DNA of 64,000 bases from Tessaracoccus sp. OH4464_COT-324 (GTDB lineage Bacteria; Actinomycetota; Actinomycetes; Propionibacteriales; Propionibacteriaceae): NCBI RefSeq assembly GCF_003932855.1, contig NZ_RQYZ01000010.1, positions 19,776 through 83,775 on the forward strand. Direction: 5' to 3'. Shown piece after piece: positions 1 to 8,641 of this stretch (its first letter is position 1; each line of letters starts with the position of its first letter). A model generated the notes under the pieces. The model was not told where the DNA came from. It worked only from the letters and a program-made list of their open reading frames with translations, and made no database searches. The position numbers were made by a program, and so were the translations under genes.

Positions 1-1414
1 ACAGCGCGATGCCCAGCCCGGTAGCCTCGTCAATACGGATCATGCCCGCGTCCTCGGGCTGCGCCAGCACGGTGTTGCCCCGCACGTAGCGGTCGTACTG
101 CCTGGTGACCCAGGTCTTATCGGCGACGTTGCCGTGGGCGAGCACCCGCTCTAGCGCATGCCGCAGTCCCTCCGGCGAGTTGTCCCGCGGCAGCCTTTCC
201 GCCCGGTTGGCGTTCAACTCATCAATCCAGCCCGGCCGGTGGTAAGGCCGCTCGTAGACTGGGCCATCGTGCGCCACCGTCTTCGGGTCCACGTCGACGA
301 TGGTCTCGCCATGCCAGTCGATGATGAGCCGGTCGCCCTCCGTGACCTCGCCGATCACGGTGGCCTGGACATCCCACTTCCCGCAGATCGCCATGAAGGT
401 GTCGACGTTGTCCGGCGCCACGACCGCCATCATGCGCTCCTGAGATTCGCTCATCAGAATCTCTTCGGGCTTCAGCGACGGGTCGCGCAGCGGCACCAGC
501 TCCAGGTCAACGTGCATGCCCCCGTCGCCGGCGGAGGCGAGTTCGCTGGTCGCACAGGAGATGCCTGCGGCGCCGAAGTCCTGGATTCCCGTGACGATGC
601 CTGCCTGGAACAGCTCCAGGGTGCACTCGATCAGCAGTTTCTCCATGAACGGGTCGCCCACCTGGACGCTGGGGCGCTTCGCCGGGCCGTCAGCGTCGAA
701 GGTCTCGGAGGCGAGGATCGAGGCGCCCCCGATGCCGTCACCGCCGGTGGCCGCCCCGAAGAGGATCACCTTGTTGCCGACACCCGAGGCGTGCGCCCGA
801 TGCAGGTCCTCGTGCCGCAGCACGCCGACGCACAGCGCATTGACCAGCGGGTTCGCCAGGTAGCTCTGGTGGAACTGGACCTCGCCGCCGATGTTGGGCA
901 GGCCCAGACAGTTGCCGTAACCGCCTACGCCGGACACAACTCCCGGCAGCACGCGCGCAGTGTCTGCGGCGTCAAGCGGGCCGAAGCGCAGCGAGTCCAT
1001 CACCGCGATCGGGCGCGCACCCATCGCCAGAATGTCGCGCACGATGCCGCCCACGCCGGTAGCCGCGCCCTGGTAAGGCTCGACGTAGCTGGGGTGGTTG
1101 TGGCTCTCCGCCTTGAACGTGACGGCATAGCCCTGGCCGATGTCCACGACGCCCGCGTTCTCCCCGATGCCTGCGAGCAGCGGCCCACGGGGGGTGTCCT
1201 GACTCAACTCACCGAACCGCTTCAGGTGAATCTTGGAGGATTTGTAAGAACAGTGTTCCGACCACATCACGGAGTACATGGCCAACTCCGCGGCGGTGGG
1301 CCGCCGCCCGAGGATCTCCCTGATGCGCGCATACTCGTCGTCCTTGACGCCCAGTGCCGCGTAGGGTTGCTCGACCTCGGGGGTGTTCGACGCATGATCA
1401 ACGGTATCTACCAC
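1..1414 (-). CDS. purL: Phosphoribosylformylglycinamidine synthase subunit PurL (5' part, runs off the window)
   Basis: Minus-strand reading from a GTG at 1414 gives about 471 residues with no stop before the window edge, so the C-terminal third is missing. The protein converts FGAR to FGAM in de novo purine synthesis, using ammonia passed from PurQ with PurS. Visible hallmarks of small-type PurL include the N-terminal [11 protein letters not shown] stretch, the [10 protein letters not shown] motif, the [16 protein letters not shown] segment and [11 protein letters not shown]. No other in-frame ATG, GTG or TTG lies just upstream of 1414, and the Shine-Dalgarno is weak. It is divergent from the glycosylase gene at 1518. 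It is separated from purS and purQ by about 2.9 kb of unrelated genes, which is unusual because the three subunits work as one complex. The long open frame on the opposite strand is a GC-rich shadow. Confidence 0.95.
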   Translation of the reverse strand, partial: MVDTVDHASNTPEVEQPYAALGVKDDEYARIREILGRRPTAAELAMYSVMWSEHCSYKSSKIHLKRFGELSQDTPRGPLLAGIGENAGVVDIGQGYAVTFKAESHNHPSYVEPYQGAATGVGGIVRDILAMGARPIAVMDSLRFGPLDAADTARVLPGVVSGVGGYGNCLGLPNIGGEVQFHQSYLANPLVNALCVGVLRHEDLHRAHASGVGNKVILFGAATGGDGIGGASILASETFDADGPAKRPSVQVGDPFMEKLLIECTLELFQAGIVTGIQDFGAAGISCATSELASAGDGGMHVDLELVPLRDPSLKPEEILMSESQERMMAVVAPDNVDTFMAICGKWDVQATVIGEVTEGDRLIIDWHGETIVDVDPKTVAHDGPVYERPYHRPGWIDELNANRAERLPRDNSPEGLRHALERVLAHGNVADKTWVTRQYDRYVRGNTVLAQPEDAGMIRIDEATGLGIAL

Positions 1415-1517
1415 AAGATGTAACTCTATCGGGTTTACCCCCAGTGCACCCTCCGATCCGGCGACCGCAGGGCAGCTCGGCAGTGCCCCCGGCAGGGGAC
1501 ACGACTACACTTCATGT

Positions 1518-2693
1518 ATGCGACTCGATAGAGCGCGCCGCATTGCGCTCACGGCCCAGGCTCTGGCTTCCCCCAGGCCCAAGAGGGTCACCCACTCGGC
1601 CTTTCTGAAGCTGTTCGACACGATCGGGCTCTCCCAAATCGACTCGATCAACGTACTCGCCCGAGCGCACCTGATGCCGGCGTACTCCAGGCTGGGCGGC
1701 TACGACGTGGCGCACTTCGAGCGAGCAGCCGCGGCCGCAGAACTGGTCGAGGTCTGGGCGCACGAGGCCACGATCGTTCCGACGGCGACCCGCCACTGGC
1801 TGCGGCCGAGAATGGCGCGCGCAGCCGAGCACCCATTCTGGGCCGCGCCGCTGGCCGAGTATCCCCGCCTGGCGGAGGGCATCGTCGAGACCATCGGGCG
1901 CGACGGGCCGCTGACCGCCCGTCAGCTTCAACTGCGGTTCCGTGCCCCCGACGTGCCAAAGACCAGCTGGGGCTGGAACTGGTCCGTCGTGAAGCGCGTG
2001 TGCGAGGCGCTGTTCGCGCTCGGACGGCTCACGGCCTTGCGCCGCACTCCCACGTTCGAGCGACTCTACGACCTGCCGGAGCGCGCTTTCGGCCCACTGC
2101 CCCCGCCGCCGGGCGCAGCAGAGGCGACGGCGGAGCTGGTTCGGGCGGCCAGCAAGGCCCTGGGCATCGGCTCTCTCAACTGTTTCGCCGACTACTACCG
2201 ACTCCGGAAGGCCGATACGCGCGCAGCGGTGCAGGAACTACTCGCCACGGGCGAGTTGGAGCGTGTTCGCGTGCAAGGTTGGGACGACGAGCTGTTCCTG
2301 CGCACCGATCACGAGGCGCGCCGGGTGCGGGCACGGGCCCTGTTGGCCCCCTTCGACCCGCTGGTATTCACACGCGGGCGGCTGCTTCAACTCTTCGGGA
2401 TGCACTACCGCATCAGCACCTACACGCCTGCTGCCAAGCGGCCGTACGGCTACTACGTGCTGCCATTCCTGCTGGGTGATCGGCTCGTCGGACGCACCGA
2501 CCTGAAAGCGGATCGCGCAACTGGGCGCCTGCTGGTGCGCACCGCCTTTGCCGAGGAAGAGGCCCCGCCCGACACGGCGCGCGAACTGGCAGCGGAGTTG
2601 GCCGAGCTTGCTGCTTGGCTGGGCTTGGGCCAGATCACGCTGGCTGACGACGCAGCAGGCGACCTAGTGGACGCGCTGGCCAAGGAGCTCTGA
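1518..2693 (+). CDS. YcaQ/AlkX-type winged-helix DNA glycosylase
   Basis: 391-residue protein matching the HTH_42/YcaQ family of winged-helix DNA glycosylases, which excise bulky or crosslinked alkylated purines. The family-defining segment is near the N-terminus: SQIDSINVLARAHLMPAYSRLG at about residues 39-60, with the QID triplet (Q40, D42). In this family a Q-hydrophobic-D motif marks the AlkX/YcaQ branch, whereas Q-hydrophobic-Q marks AlkZ. Length and the C-terminal region (LLAPFDPLVFTRGR, then YYVLPFLLGDRLVGRTDLK) are typical of the family. The ATG at 1518 starts directly on the conserved N-terminus. It is divergent from purL and convergent with the anti-sigma-like gene, with a long inverted repeat between the ends. 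The exact lesion specificity cannot be read from sequence. Confidence 0.82.
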   Translation: MRLDRARRIALTAQALASPRPKRVTHSAFLKLFDTIGLSQIDSINVLARAHLMPAYSRLGGYDVAHFERAAAAAELVEVWAHEATIVPTATRHWLRPRMARAAEHPFWAAPLAEYPRLAEGIVETIGRDGPLTARQLQLRFRAPDVPKTSWGWNWSVVKRVCEALFALGRLTALRRTPTFERLYDLPERAFGPLPPPPGAAEATAELVRAASKALGIGSLNCFADYYRLRKADTRAAVQELLATGELERVRVQGWDDELFLRTDHEARRVRARALLAPFDPLVFTRGRLLQLFGMHYRISTYTPAAKRPYGYYVLPFLLGDRLVGRTDLKADRATGRLLVRTAFAEEEAPPDTARELAAELAELAAWLGLGQITLADDAAGDLVDALAKEL

Positions 2694-2792
2694 GGCCCCA
2701 CGCCCCCGCGACAACGTCACCCGGCCTATTCGTGCGTCGCGCTGAAGCGTCGTAGTGCCTCAATCCCGTGAACGGGGCAGGCAACGCGACCG

Positions 2793-2843
2793 AGCTGCCC
2801 CACCCGGCCGCGCGATGAGCGAGGTACACCGGGTGGGGCAGCT
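2793..2843. terminator. Bidirectional hairpin between convergent genes
   Basis: Perfect 15-bp inverted repeat (AGCTGCCCCACCCGG at 2793-2807, its complement at 2829-2843) with a 21-nt loop. It lies between the ends of the convergent glycosylase and anti-sigma-like genes. There is no clear T tract, so it is an intrinsic terminator of the GC-rich actinobacterial kind or simply a transcription-blocking hairpin. Confidence 0.6.
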
Positions 2844-2854
2844 GTCGCTAGGGC

Positions 2855-3682
2855 TCAACTCACTCGCTTAAGCAGCGCGTCGAAACCGTACTCGTCGGCC
2901 GAAAGGCTCCGCCCGATCAGCTCCCTGACCTTCTTCTCCACCTCCGCGTCCTGCGCCCACAGCACGACGGTCAGCTTTCCAGGGTTGCTGTAGTCGTCGA
3001 ACATTGCGATCGGCCCCTTATCCTGGAAGAGGGAGTCGAGCGCTTTCCTGGCCTTAGCAAAACGCTCTTCGGCTGCCTCATCGTCACCGTTTGGGTTGTA
3101 GGGGACGGGATCAACCTTCTCGGAGACCTCCGCTCCTGCGGGAGCCTCACGCGACGGCAACGCCGTCAACGTCAACTCTCCCTTCTCGCTGTCGAAGGAA
3201 CCGAGCACCCAGACATCGTCGGCCCAACGAGTACCCGAGACCTCTTCAGCACCGATTTTTACCCAGTCCACTTCGCCCAGAACGCTGGGCCCCGTGCACT
3301 GCGGCGGGTAGGAAGTGAGCAAGACCTGGCACAGCTTCGGGTGTGAGTCCCCCGGGCTTTGCAAGATAGTCACCTTGCCTGCGACCTGACCGGCAGGTTT
3401 CGGTTCAGCCGGAGACTGCTGGGTCTGCGGCTTCCCGCTCTGAGTTTTCTCCGTTTGGTTACCGGCCTGGAAGACGGTCGCGTTCGAAAACACCTCTGGC
3501 GTCGGTGCGGCGTACTGATTCTGTTGCATGAGAACTCCTCCCACTGCGAGTGCGAGCGCGCAGGCTCCCGTGGTTCCGCCGATTATCGCCTGACGTCGAC
3601 CACGACGTCGCCGAACAGACTGAGCGATTCCGGCCGGATCCATCTCGGGCGCCAGCCCATTCATTGCCTTGTTAAGATCCAT
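2855..3682 (-). CDS. Putative membrane anti-sigma factor paired with the ECF sigma gene
   Basis: About 275 residues. A short basic cytoplasmic N-terminus (residues 1-30, rich in R) is followed by one transmembrane helix (about 31-54, IIGGTTGACALALAVGGVL) and an extracytoplasmic domain rich in Q, T and P, then a charged globular part. It starts right at the end of the SigE-family sigma gene. A GTG at 3688 overlaps the sigma stop, but GGAAGGA at 3697-3691 is best spaced for the ATG at 3682, which I chose. The pairing and topology suggest it holds the sigma factor at the membrane and senses an envelope signal. No HXXXCXXC zinc anti-sigma motif is visible, so the function is inferred from context. 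I do not recognise the extracytoplasmic domain. Confidence 0.6.
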   Translation of the reverse strand: MDLNKAMNGLAPEMDPAGIAQSVRRRRGRRQAIIGGTTGACALALAVGGVLMQQNQYAAPTPEVFSNATVFQAGNQTEKTQSGKPQTQQSPAEPKPAGQVAGKVTILQSPGDSHPKLCQVLLTSYPPQCTGPSVLGEVDWVKIGAEEVSGTRWADDVWVLGSFDSEKGELTLTALPSREAPAGAEVSEKVDPVPYNPNGDDEAAEERFAKARKALDSLFQDKGPIAMFDDYSNPGKLTVVLWAQDAEVEKKVRELIGRSLSADEYGFDALLKRVS

Positions 3683-3687
3683 GATCA

Positions 3688-4152
3688 CTATCCTTCCTGG
3701 ATGTCGACCAGCTGCTTCAAAGCAGCCAGTCCACGATGAATGTGGGTTTTTGCTGTTCCTTCCGGAATGCCGAGCGTCTTCGCAACTTCCGGGATAGTTA
3801 GGTCGTCGAAGTATCGAAGCGTCACCGCGGCACGTTGAGGACGGCTAAGTGAACGCAACGCACGAGCCAAGTCCAGGCGACGTTCCACATCGCCGCCCGA
3901 CAGTATCTGGTCGCGCACCTGCTCCACAGGTTTCTCATGCCAACTGCTACGCCGCCACCAAGAGATATATGTGCGGTGAATCGCCTTGCGAACGTACCCT
4001 TCGAAGCGATCATCCTCGCCGTTGTAGCGGCTGAAGCATTTGACCAGAGCCGTCTGTACCAGGTCCTCGGCATGCTGCTTATCGCCGGTCAGCAGCCAAG
4101 CAGACCGCAGCAGCCTGCTTCCTCGGTCCTGCACAAACTGATCGAAACTCAT
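3688..4152 (-). CDS. SigE-family ECF RNA polymerase sigma factor
   Basis: 154 residues, the usual length of the actinobacterial SigE-like ECF group. Region 2 is seen as LLRSAWLLTGDKQHAEDLVQTALVK (residues about 15-40). Region 4 is seen as LSRPQRAAVTLRYFDDLTIPEVAKTLGI followed by the helix-turn-helix GTAKTHIHRGLAAL. It directs RNA polymerase to alternative promoters. Two adjacent ATGs exist (4155 and 4152). The AGGAGGT at 4163-4157 leaves only one base before the first, so the second is preferred. It is co-transcribed with the membrane protein that starts at its stop codon, the usual sigma/anti-sigma order. It lies between purQ and purL without obvious functional relation. Confidence 0.88.
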   Translation of the reverse strand: MSFDQFVQDRGSRLLRSAWLLTGDKQHAEDLVQTALVKCFSRYNGEDDRFEGYVRKAIHRTYISWWRRSSWHEKPVEQVRDQILSGGDVERRLDLARALRSLSRPQRAAVTLRYFDDLTIPEVAKTLGIPEGTAKTHIHRGLAALKQLVDIQEG

Positions 4153-4172
4153 CATTACCTCCTCACCTTGTT

Positions 4173-4200
4173 AAACGCTGCGGGGCCAGCCAACCGTTTC
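4173..4200 (-). promoter_or_regulatory. Possible ECF-type promoter of the sigma operon
   Basis: On the minus strand GAAAC (4200-4196) is followed 18 bp later by CGTTT (4177-4173), resembling the GGAAC/CGT pattern of ECF sigma promoters and suggesting autoregulation. The downstream spacing to the ribosome binding site is very short, so this is only a candidate. Confidence 0.25.
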
Positions 4201-4234
4201 AGCACATGCCAACTTTTTTCTTGAAACTGCACAT

Positions 4235-4262
4235 GAAAAAAGGCCACCGCACGGTGGCCTTC
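4235..4262 (-). terminator. Rho-independent terminator of the purC-purS-purQ operon
   Basis: Read on the minus strand, AGGCCACCG (4260-4252), a 2-nt loop and CGGTGGCCT (4249-4241) form a 9-bp stem followed by a T-rich tract (4241-4235). It begins about 14 bases after the purQ stop. Confidence 0.85.
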
Positions 4263-4273
4263 TTCACACCTAG

Positions 4274-4948
4274 TCAGGAGCGGTTTTGCAGGAAACTGAG
4301 CAGTGAAGCAAAGAGTCTGCTGCCGTCAAGCGACGCGCCAGTCAACTCCTCGACGTTGTGTTCCGGGTGCGGCATCAAACCCACGACGTTGCCACGCTTG
4401 TTGGTGATGCCCGCGATGTCGTTGGCCGAGCCGTTCGGATTGTCGATGTAGCGGAACACCACCTGGTCATTGTCTTCGAGACGTCGAAGCACGTCGGGCG
4501 CGGCCTGGAAGTTGCCCTCGCCGTTTTTCAGCGCAATCGTGATCTCCTCCCCGGGCTCGAAGGCGCACGTCCACACCGTGTCCTTCGTCTCCACCCGGAG
4601 CCGCTCGTCGCGGCAGATGAACTGCTGGCCGGCGTTGCGAATCATCGCGCCCTCCAGCAGGTGAGCCTCGCACAGCATCTGGAAGCCGTTGCAGATGCCG
4701 AGCACCGGCATTCCCTTGCCCGCCGCATCGATGACGCTGTCCATGATCGGGCTGAACCTTGCAATGGCACCACAGCGCAGATAGTCGCCGTAGGAGAAGC
4801 CGCCTGGCAGCACGATCGCATCCACCCCGTCAATCGAGTCGGAACCGTGCCACAACGCGACGGCCTCGGCGCCGCTCAACCGAACCGCGCGCAGTGCGTC
4901 GTGGTCGTCCAGGGAGCCGGGAAAGGTGACAACACCAACCCTGGTCAT
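4274..4948 (-). CDS. purQ: Phosphoribosylformylglycinamidine synthase subunit PurQ (glutaminase)
   Basis: 224 residues, full length for PurQ. This class I glutamine amidotransferase releases ammonia from glutamine for PurL. The nucleophile is C86 in [11 protein letters not shown] and the rest of the triad is H194 and E196 in [22 protein letters not shown] at about 47-61 is typical of PurQ. The start codon ATG at 4948 overlaps the purS stop by four bases (ATGA), which implies translational coupling and 1:1 production. It is the last gene of the MFS-purC-purS-purQ operon, followed by a strong terminator. Confidence 0.97.
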   Translation of the reverse strand: MTRVGVVTFPGSLDDHDALRAVRLSGAEAVALWHGSDSIDGVDAIVLPGGFSYGDYLRCGAIARFSPIMDSVIDAAGKGMPVLGICNGFQMLCEAHLLEGAMIRNAGQQFICRDERLRVETKDTVWTCAFEPGEEITIALKNGEGNFQAAPDVLRRLEDNDQVVFRYIDNPNGSANDIAGITNKRGNVVGLMPHPEHNVEELTGASLDGSRLFASLLSFLQNRS

Positions 4949-5184
4949 TCGGCCACCACTTCAAAGGATTCGATGACGGTGTTTGCCAGCAGCCGTTCGG
5001 CGGCCTCACCGATTCGGGCGAGCACCTCGTCGGTGATCTGCCCCTCTACCTCAATCTCGAACCGCTTTCCCTGGCGGACCGTCAGCCCTTCGAACCCTAG
5101 GCGACGCAAGGCCCCAGTTACGGCCTTGCCCTGCGGGTCAAGAATCTCGGGTTTCGGCATGACGTTGACGACCACACGTGACAT
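4945..5184 (-). CDS. purS: Phosphoribosylformylglycinamidine synthase subunit PurS
   Basis: 79 residues from the ATG at 5184 ([20 protein letters not shown]), the normal size of PurS, the small structural subunit that bridges PurL and PurQ. Conserved features are the [12 protein letters not shown] start, the [12 protein letters not shown] segment and the C-terminal [10 protein letters not shown]. An alternative ATG three codons upstream (5193) cannot be excluded. The much longer open frame continuing upstream reads through the purC 3' end and is not coding. It sits 61 bp after purC and overlaps purQ by four bases. Confidence 0.95.
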   Translation of the reverse strand: MSRVVVNVMPKPEILDPQGKAVTGALRRLGFEGLTVRQGKRFEIEVEGQITDEVLARIGEAAERLLANTVIESFEVVAE

Positions 5185-5245
5185 GACAACCATGCTAACG
5201 GCAATTCCCTGCTCGGGCGTAGCCAACGGCACGCGCGAACGCCCC

Positions 5246-6112
5246 TCAGTCGGGAAGCCTACCCGTGATGCGGCGGAAGGCCTCCACGTAGCGCTCTCGG
5301 GTGGCTGCCACCACGTCGGCGGGCAGCTCGGGCGGCGGCCCGACCCGGTCCCAGCCGGAGTCGTTCGCCAGCCAGTCGCGCACGAACTGCTTGTCGAAGC
5401 TGGGCAGCGACTCCCCCGGCGCCCAGCGCTGCGCATCCCAGAACCGCGACGAGTCCGGGGTCAGCACCTCGTCGGCCAGCACCAGTTCGCCCTCGCGCAG
5501 CCCAAACTCGAACTTCGTGTCCGCCAGGATAATGCCGCGCGACGCGGTCAGCTCGGCTGCCCGGGAGTAGAGTTCCAGTGTCCGCTGCCGCAATCGCTCG
5601 GCCAGTTCGGTGCCGTGCAGGTCGACGATGGTGGCGAAGTCCACATTCTCGTCGTGCCCACCCGCTCCCGCCTTGATGGCGGGAGTGAAGATGGGTTCCG
5701 GCAGCCGGTCGCCGTCGCGTAGGCCGGCCGGCAGCGCGATGCCACAGACGGTCTGTTGTCTCAGGTACTCCGCCCAGCCGGAGCCCGTGAGGTAGCCGCG
5801 CGCCACGCACTCAACCGGCACCATATCGAGCTTCTCGACGATCACGGCCCGGCCGGCCACGGCCTCCGGCACCGCCGTCGAGACGACGTGGTTGGGCACC
5901 CCAGCGAACTCCTCAAACCACCAGGAACTCAGCTGGGTGAGAATCGCGCCCTTCCCCGGGATCCGGGTGGGCAGCACGTGATCAAAGGCTGAGATGCTGT
6001 CGGTGGCCACCATCAGGTAGCAGGGCTTCCCGTCGTGTTCGAAGTCGAAAAGTTCGCGCACCTTCCCAATATGCCTGAGCGGCAGTCCGAGGGCTTCTTG
6101 ATACTGGCTCAC
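5246..6112 (-). CDS. purC: Phosphoribosylaminoimidazole-succinocarboxamide synthase (SAICAR synthase)
   Basis: 288 residues from a GTG at 6112. It joins aspartate to CAIR with ATP in purine synthesis. Visible family features are HIGKVRELFDF (residues about 13-23), ATDSISAFDHVLP, the E-C-V-A-R-G-Y-L-T-GSGW stretch, DENVDFATIVDLHG and the SLPSFDKQFVRDW C-terminal signature. The GTG overlaps the stop of the upstream MFS transporter gene (GTGA), so this start is favoured over the longer frame, which would run into transporter coding sequence. It is the first purine gene of the purC-purS-purQ block. Confidence 0.95.
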   Translation of the reverse strand: MSQYQEALGLPLRHIGKVRELFDFEHDGKPCYLMVATDSISAFDHVLPTRIPGKGAILTQLSSWWFEEFAGVPNHVVSTAVPEAVAGRAVIVEKLDMVPVECVARGYLTGSGWAEYLRQQTVCGIALPAGLRDGDRLPEPIFTPAIKAGAGGHDENVDFATIVDLHGTELAERLRQRTLELYSRAAELTASRGIILADTKFEFGLREGELVLADEVLTPDSSRFWDAQRWAPGESLPSFDKQFVRDWLANDSGWDRVGPPPELPADVVAATRERYVEAFRRITGRLPD

Positions 6113-7335
6113 CTCGGCATCGTATCCCGGCGCTGCTCGGAACGCGGCAGCGTCTCCGGCGCGGCCAACCAGCTGGCCGCCCCCAGAAGGAGAATGGCGC
6201 CGCTCAGCCCGAAGGCCAGCCCGTAGCCGGAGGCGTCCACGAGGTAGCCGGCCGCCAACGGGCCGAGGATCGCCCCGACATCGGTCACCATCTGCGACAC
6301 CGCAATCACCCGCCCTCCGGAACGCTCGCTGCCGATCACATCGGCCACGACGGCGTTCATGGCTGGGCTGCACACACCCGTGCCCAGCCCGCCAAGCAGG
6401 CACACCACCAGCGCCACCCAGGCGTTGGGTGCCTGCCCGAGCAGGGCCAGGAACAGACCGGAAGCGGCCAGGCCAATGACCGAGGTTCCCCTACGCCCAA
6501 CCCGGTCGGCGTAGCTCGACGCGACGGGCAGCGCCACCGCGTTGCCGATCGCGTAGACCGCCATCGCGGCGCCAGCTAGCCATTCCTCCGCGCCCAGCAC
6601 GCGCACGATGAGCAGTGGGGTCAAGACAAAACGTACCCCGAAGTTCCCCCAGCCGTTGCCGAAGGAGCCCACCAGGTTGGCCCAGAAGGCGCGATTGCGC
6701 AACGCCTCGCCGAGGGGCATCTCCCGCTTGGCTTCTTCCGCGTCCGCCCTCGACGACACCGTGGCCGGCATGAACAGCGCCATGACCAGGCCCGCGAAAA
6801 CCAGCATCGCCGCATAGGTGAGGAAAATCACCCGCACCCCGAAACCGGCCATCAGTCCGCCGAACGCGGGACCGATCACATTGCCAACCAGGAAGGATCC
6901 GCCGTAAAGCGCAGAGACCCGCCCGCGCATGTGCACCGGCGCGATCCGGATCAGCAACCCCATCGAGGAGACAGTGAACATCACCGAGCCGACGCCGCCG
7001 AAGGAGCGAAACAGCAGCAGCGACCAGTAATCCTCGGCAAAAGCGATCAGCGTGGTGGACAGGGCACACAACCAAATGCCCCACACGTAGGTTTGTTTCT
7101 CGCCGATTCGGTTGGCGATGGCGCCCGCCGGGGTAGCCCACAGCAGCCGAATGATGGCGAACGAACTCATAAGGAAACTGGTCGCGGTGACTGCGGCGTC
7201 GGGGAACACGGCGGCCGCCTTGTCCGCTACGAAGGTGGGCAGCACCGGCGCCATCAGGCCGAAGCCCAAGGCGATCAAGAACGCGGCCCCCACCAGCACC
7301 CAGACGGTGGGAGGTAGTTGTTTGTCCAACCTCAC
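6109..7335 (-). CDS. MFS transporter, first gene of the purine operon
   Basis: 408 residues with about 12 hydrophobic segments, typical of drug/H+ antiporter-like major facilitator proteins. MAPVLPTFV lies at the end of helix 1. The helix 2-3 loop carries the basic IANRIGEKQT element, equivalent to motif A, and HMRGRVSALYGGSFLVGNVIGPAFGG matches the motif C region. The GTG start at 7335 faces the histidine kinase gene across 88 bp. Its end overlaps purC by four bases, so it is translationally coupled to purine synthesis. The substrate is unknown; a nucleoside, base or analogue exporter is an inference from context only. A drug efflux role is equally possible. Confidence 0.85.
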   Translation of the reverse strand: MRLDKQLPPTVWVLVGAAFLIALGFGLMAPVLPTFVADKAAAVFPDAAVTATSFLMSSFAIIRLLWATPAGAIANRIGEKQTYVWGIWLCALSTTLIAFAEDYWSLLLFRSFGGVGSVMFTVSSMGLLIRIAPVHMRGRVSALYGGSFLVGNVIGPAFGGLMAGFGVRVIFLTYAAMLVFAGLVMALFMPATVSSRADAEEAKREMPLGEALRNRAFWANLVGSFGNGWGNFGVRFVLTPLLIVRVLGAEEWLAGAAMAVYAIGNAVALPVASSYADRVGRRGTSVIGLAASGLFLALLGQAPNAWVALVVCLLGGLGTGVCSPAMNAVVADVIGSERSGGRVIAVSQMVTDVGAILGPLAAGYLVDASGYGLAFGLSGAILLLGAASWLAAPETLPRSEQRRDTMPR

Positions 7336-7370
7336 CCGGTTAGTTTCGTCCTAAGCGCGTCAACGCGCAA

Positions 7371-7387
7371 TTCCCCCGCGTCGGGGA
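7371..7387. promoter_or_regulatory. Candidate response-regulator box in the MFS/histidine kinase intergenic region
   Basis: TTCCCCCGCGTCGGGGA, an imperfect palindrome roughly midway between the divergent starts at 7335 and 7424. Two similar boxes precede the ABC transporter at 9289-9332, suggesting that the adjacent NarL-type regulator controls both sites. Confidence 0.45.
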
Positions 7388-7423
7388 TCCCTAGCAGCAG
7401 CAGCCAAGCTAACATCCGGGATT

Positions 7424-8641
7424 ATGCTTCACAGAGATCTCCCAGCCGACTGGCTACGCGTCGAGCTTCGCACGGCGCTGGCGTTGGGTGTCTTCGGCTG
7501 CCTGATGGCCTGCCTCAGTTGGCAGGCCGGAATCCGGTTGTTCAATACGCACCTCGGGCTCCAGATGCTCGGCTCCTGCCTCATGGTTGTACCCCTGGTG
7601 TGGCGACGACGTTACCCGCTGTCGGCGGCACTCAGTACACACGTCCTGTACATCCTGGTGGCGAATCTCACCGGCATTGATATCTACGCTTCACAGATCG
7701 CGTTGTTCCTGGCGTTCTACTCCATCGGGGCCTGGTCCGCGCGCAGGTCAGCCGCACTGGTAGTGCGCATCCTCATCGCCACGGTAATGTTCGGCTGGCT
7801 GGTGCTAGCCGCGCTGAACGGGCTGGAGGAGTCGCTGGGCGCCAAGGAACTCGGGGTCCGAGATTTCCTGGCCTTCTTCGTACTACAGGGCGCCATCAAC
7901 GTGGCCTTCTACGCAGGAGCCTGGGTCTTCGGCAACCGTTCCTGGCAGGAGTACCTCGTGCTCACCGAACTCAGGCAGGCACGTCAAGACATTGAACAGT
8001 TGCAGGCCGAGGTCGTCGGGCACGCCATCGAGCAAGAGCGAGTGCGGATGGCGCGCGAGCTGCACGATGTCGTCGCCCACCACGTGACCTTGATGGGGGT
8101 GCAGGCTGCGGCAGCCCGTCGCCTGCTCGCCCGCAACCATGATGGGGCGGTGGAGGCGCTGAAGCAGGTCGAGGCCGGGGCGCGCCAGGCGGTCAAGGAA
8201 CTGCAGCACCTGGTCCTGACGCTCAGGGAATCCGATGCCGACACATCCGGGCTGCCCACCGTCGACGATGTGCGCCGGCTGGTCGCGGAGGCGAACACAC
8301 CGACACGACCCACCACATTCGAGGTGATCGGCGGCCTGCCCCCGCTCACGCCGTCGTTGGAACTCACCATTTACCGCCTCGTGCAGGAGGCCCTAACCAA
8401 CGCCACCAAACATGCCGGGCCCACCGCCAGCGTCGCGGTGCGGCTGCGCAACCTCGGCCAGGTGCTTGAGTTGGAGATCTCCGACGATGGGCTGGGCCAC
8501 GCGACGCAATTGCCCGGCACCGGAACCGGTCTGATCGGAATGCGCGAACGAGTGGCCGCAGTCGGGGGCACACTGGAGACCGGGCCGAAGCCGCTCGGCG
8601 GGTTCCGGGTACGGGCCCAGCTGCCGTTGGGAGAGAAATGA
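7424..8641 (+). CDS. NarL-family sensor histidine kinase
   Basis: 405 residues. The N-terminal half carries about five hydrophobic helices (residues about 17-170) with short loops. It is followed by a coiled-coil-like linker and a HisKA_3 dimerisation domain with ERVRMARELHDVVAHHV (H214 is the expected phosphorylation site). The C-terminal HATPase_c domain shows the N box VQEALTNATKHAG and the G boxes ISDDGLG and GTGLIGMRERV. The short loops suggest intramembrane sensing, as in kinases that guard against envelope-active compounds. It overlaps the response regulator gene by four bases. The downstream ABC exporter suggests control of export of a toxic peptide or lipid-active agent; that is inference. 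Confidence 0.92.
   Translation: MLHRDLPADWLRVELRTALALGVFGCLMACLSWQAGIRLFNTHLGLQMLGSCLMVVPLVWRRRYPLSAALSTHVLYILVANLTGIDIYASQIALFLAFYSIGAWSARRSAALVVRILIATVMFGWLVLAALNGLEESLGAKELGVRDFLAFFVLQGAINVAFYAGAWVFGNRSWQEYLVLTELRQARQDIEQLQAEVVGHAIEQERVRMARELHDVVAHHVTLMGVQAAAARRLLARNHDGAVEALKQVEAGARQAVKELQHLVLTLRESDADTSGLPTVDDVRRLVAEANTPTRPTTFEVIGGLPPLTPSLELTIYRLVQEALTNATKHAGPTASVAVRLRNLGQVLELEISDDGLGHATQLPGTGTGLIGMRERVAAVGGTLETGPKPLGGFRVRAQLPLGEK

Noticed and set aside
158..1423. 421-residue open frame on the plus strand
   Set aside because: It is antisense to purL, whose minus-strand translation has all family motifs; the plus-strand product has typical GC-rich shadow composition.
4358..5722. 454-residue plus-strand open frame across purQ, purS and purC
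   Set aside because: Antisense to three well-supported genes and without recognisable domains.
5246..6403. Longer purC start giving 385 residues
   Set aside because: The first about 97 residues are the MFS transporter gene read in another frame; the purC fold begins at the GTG at 6112.
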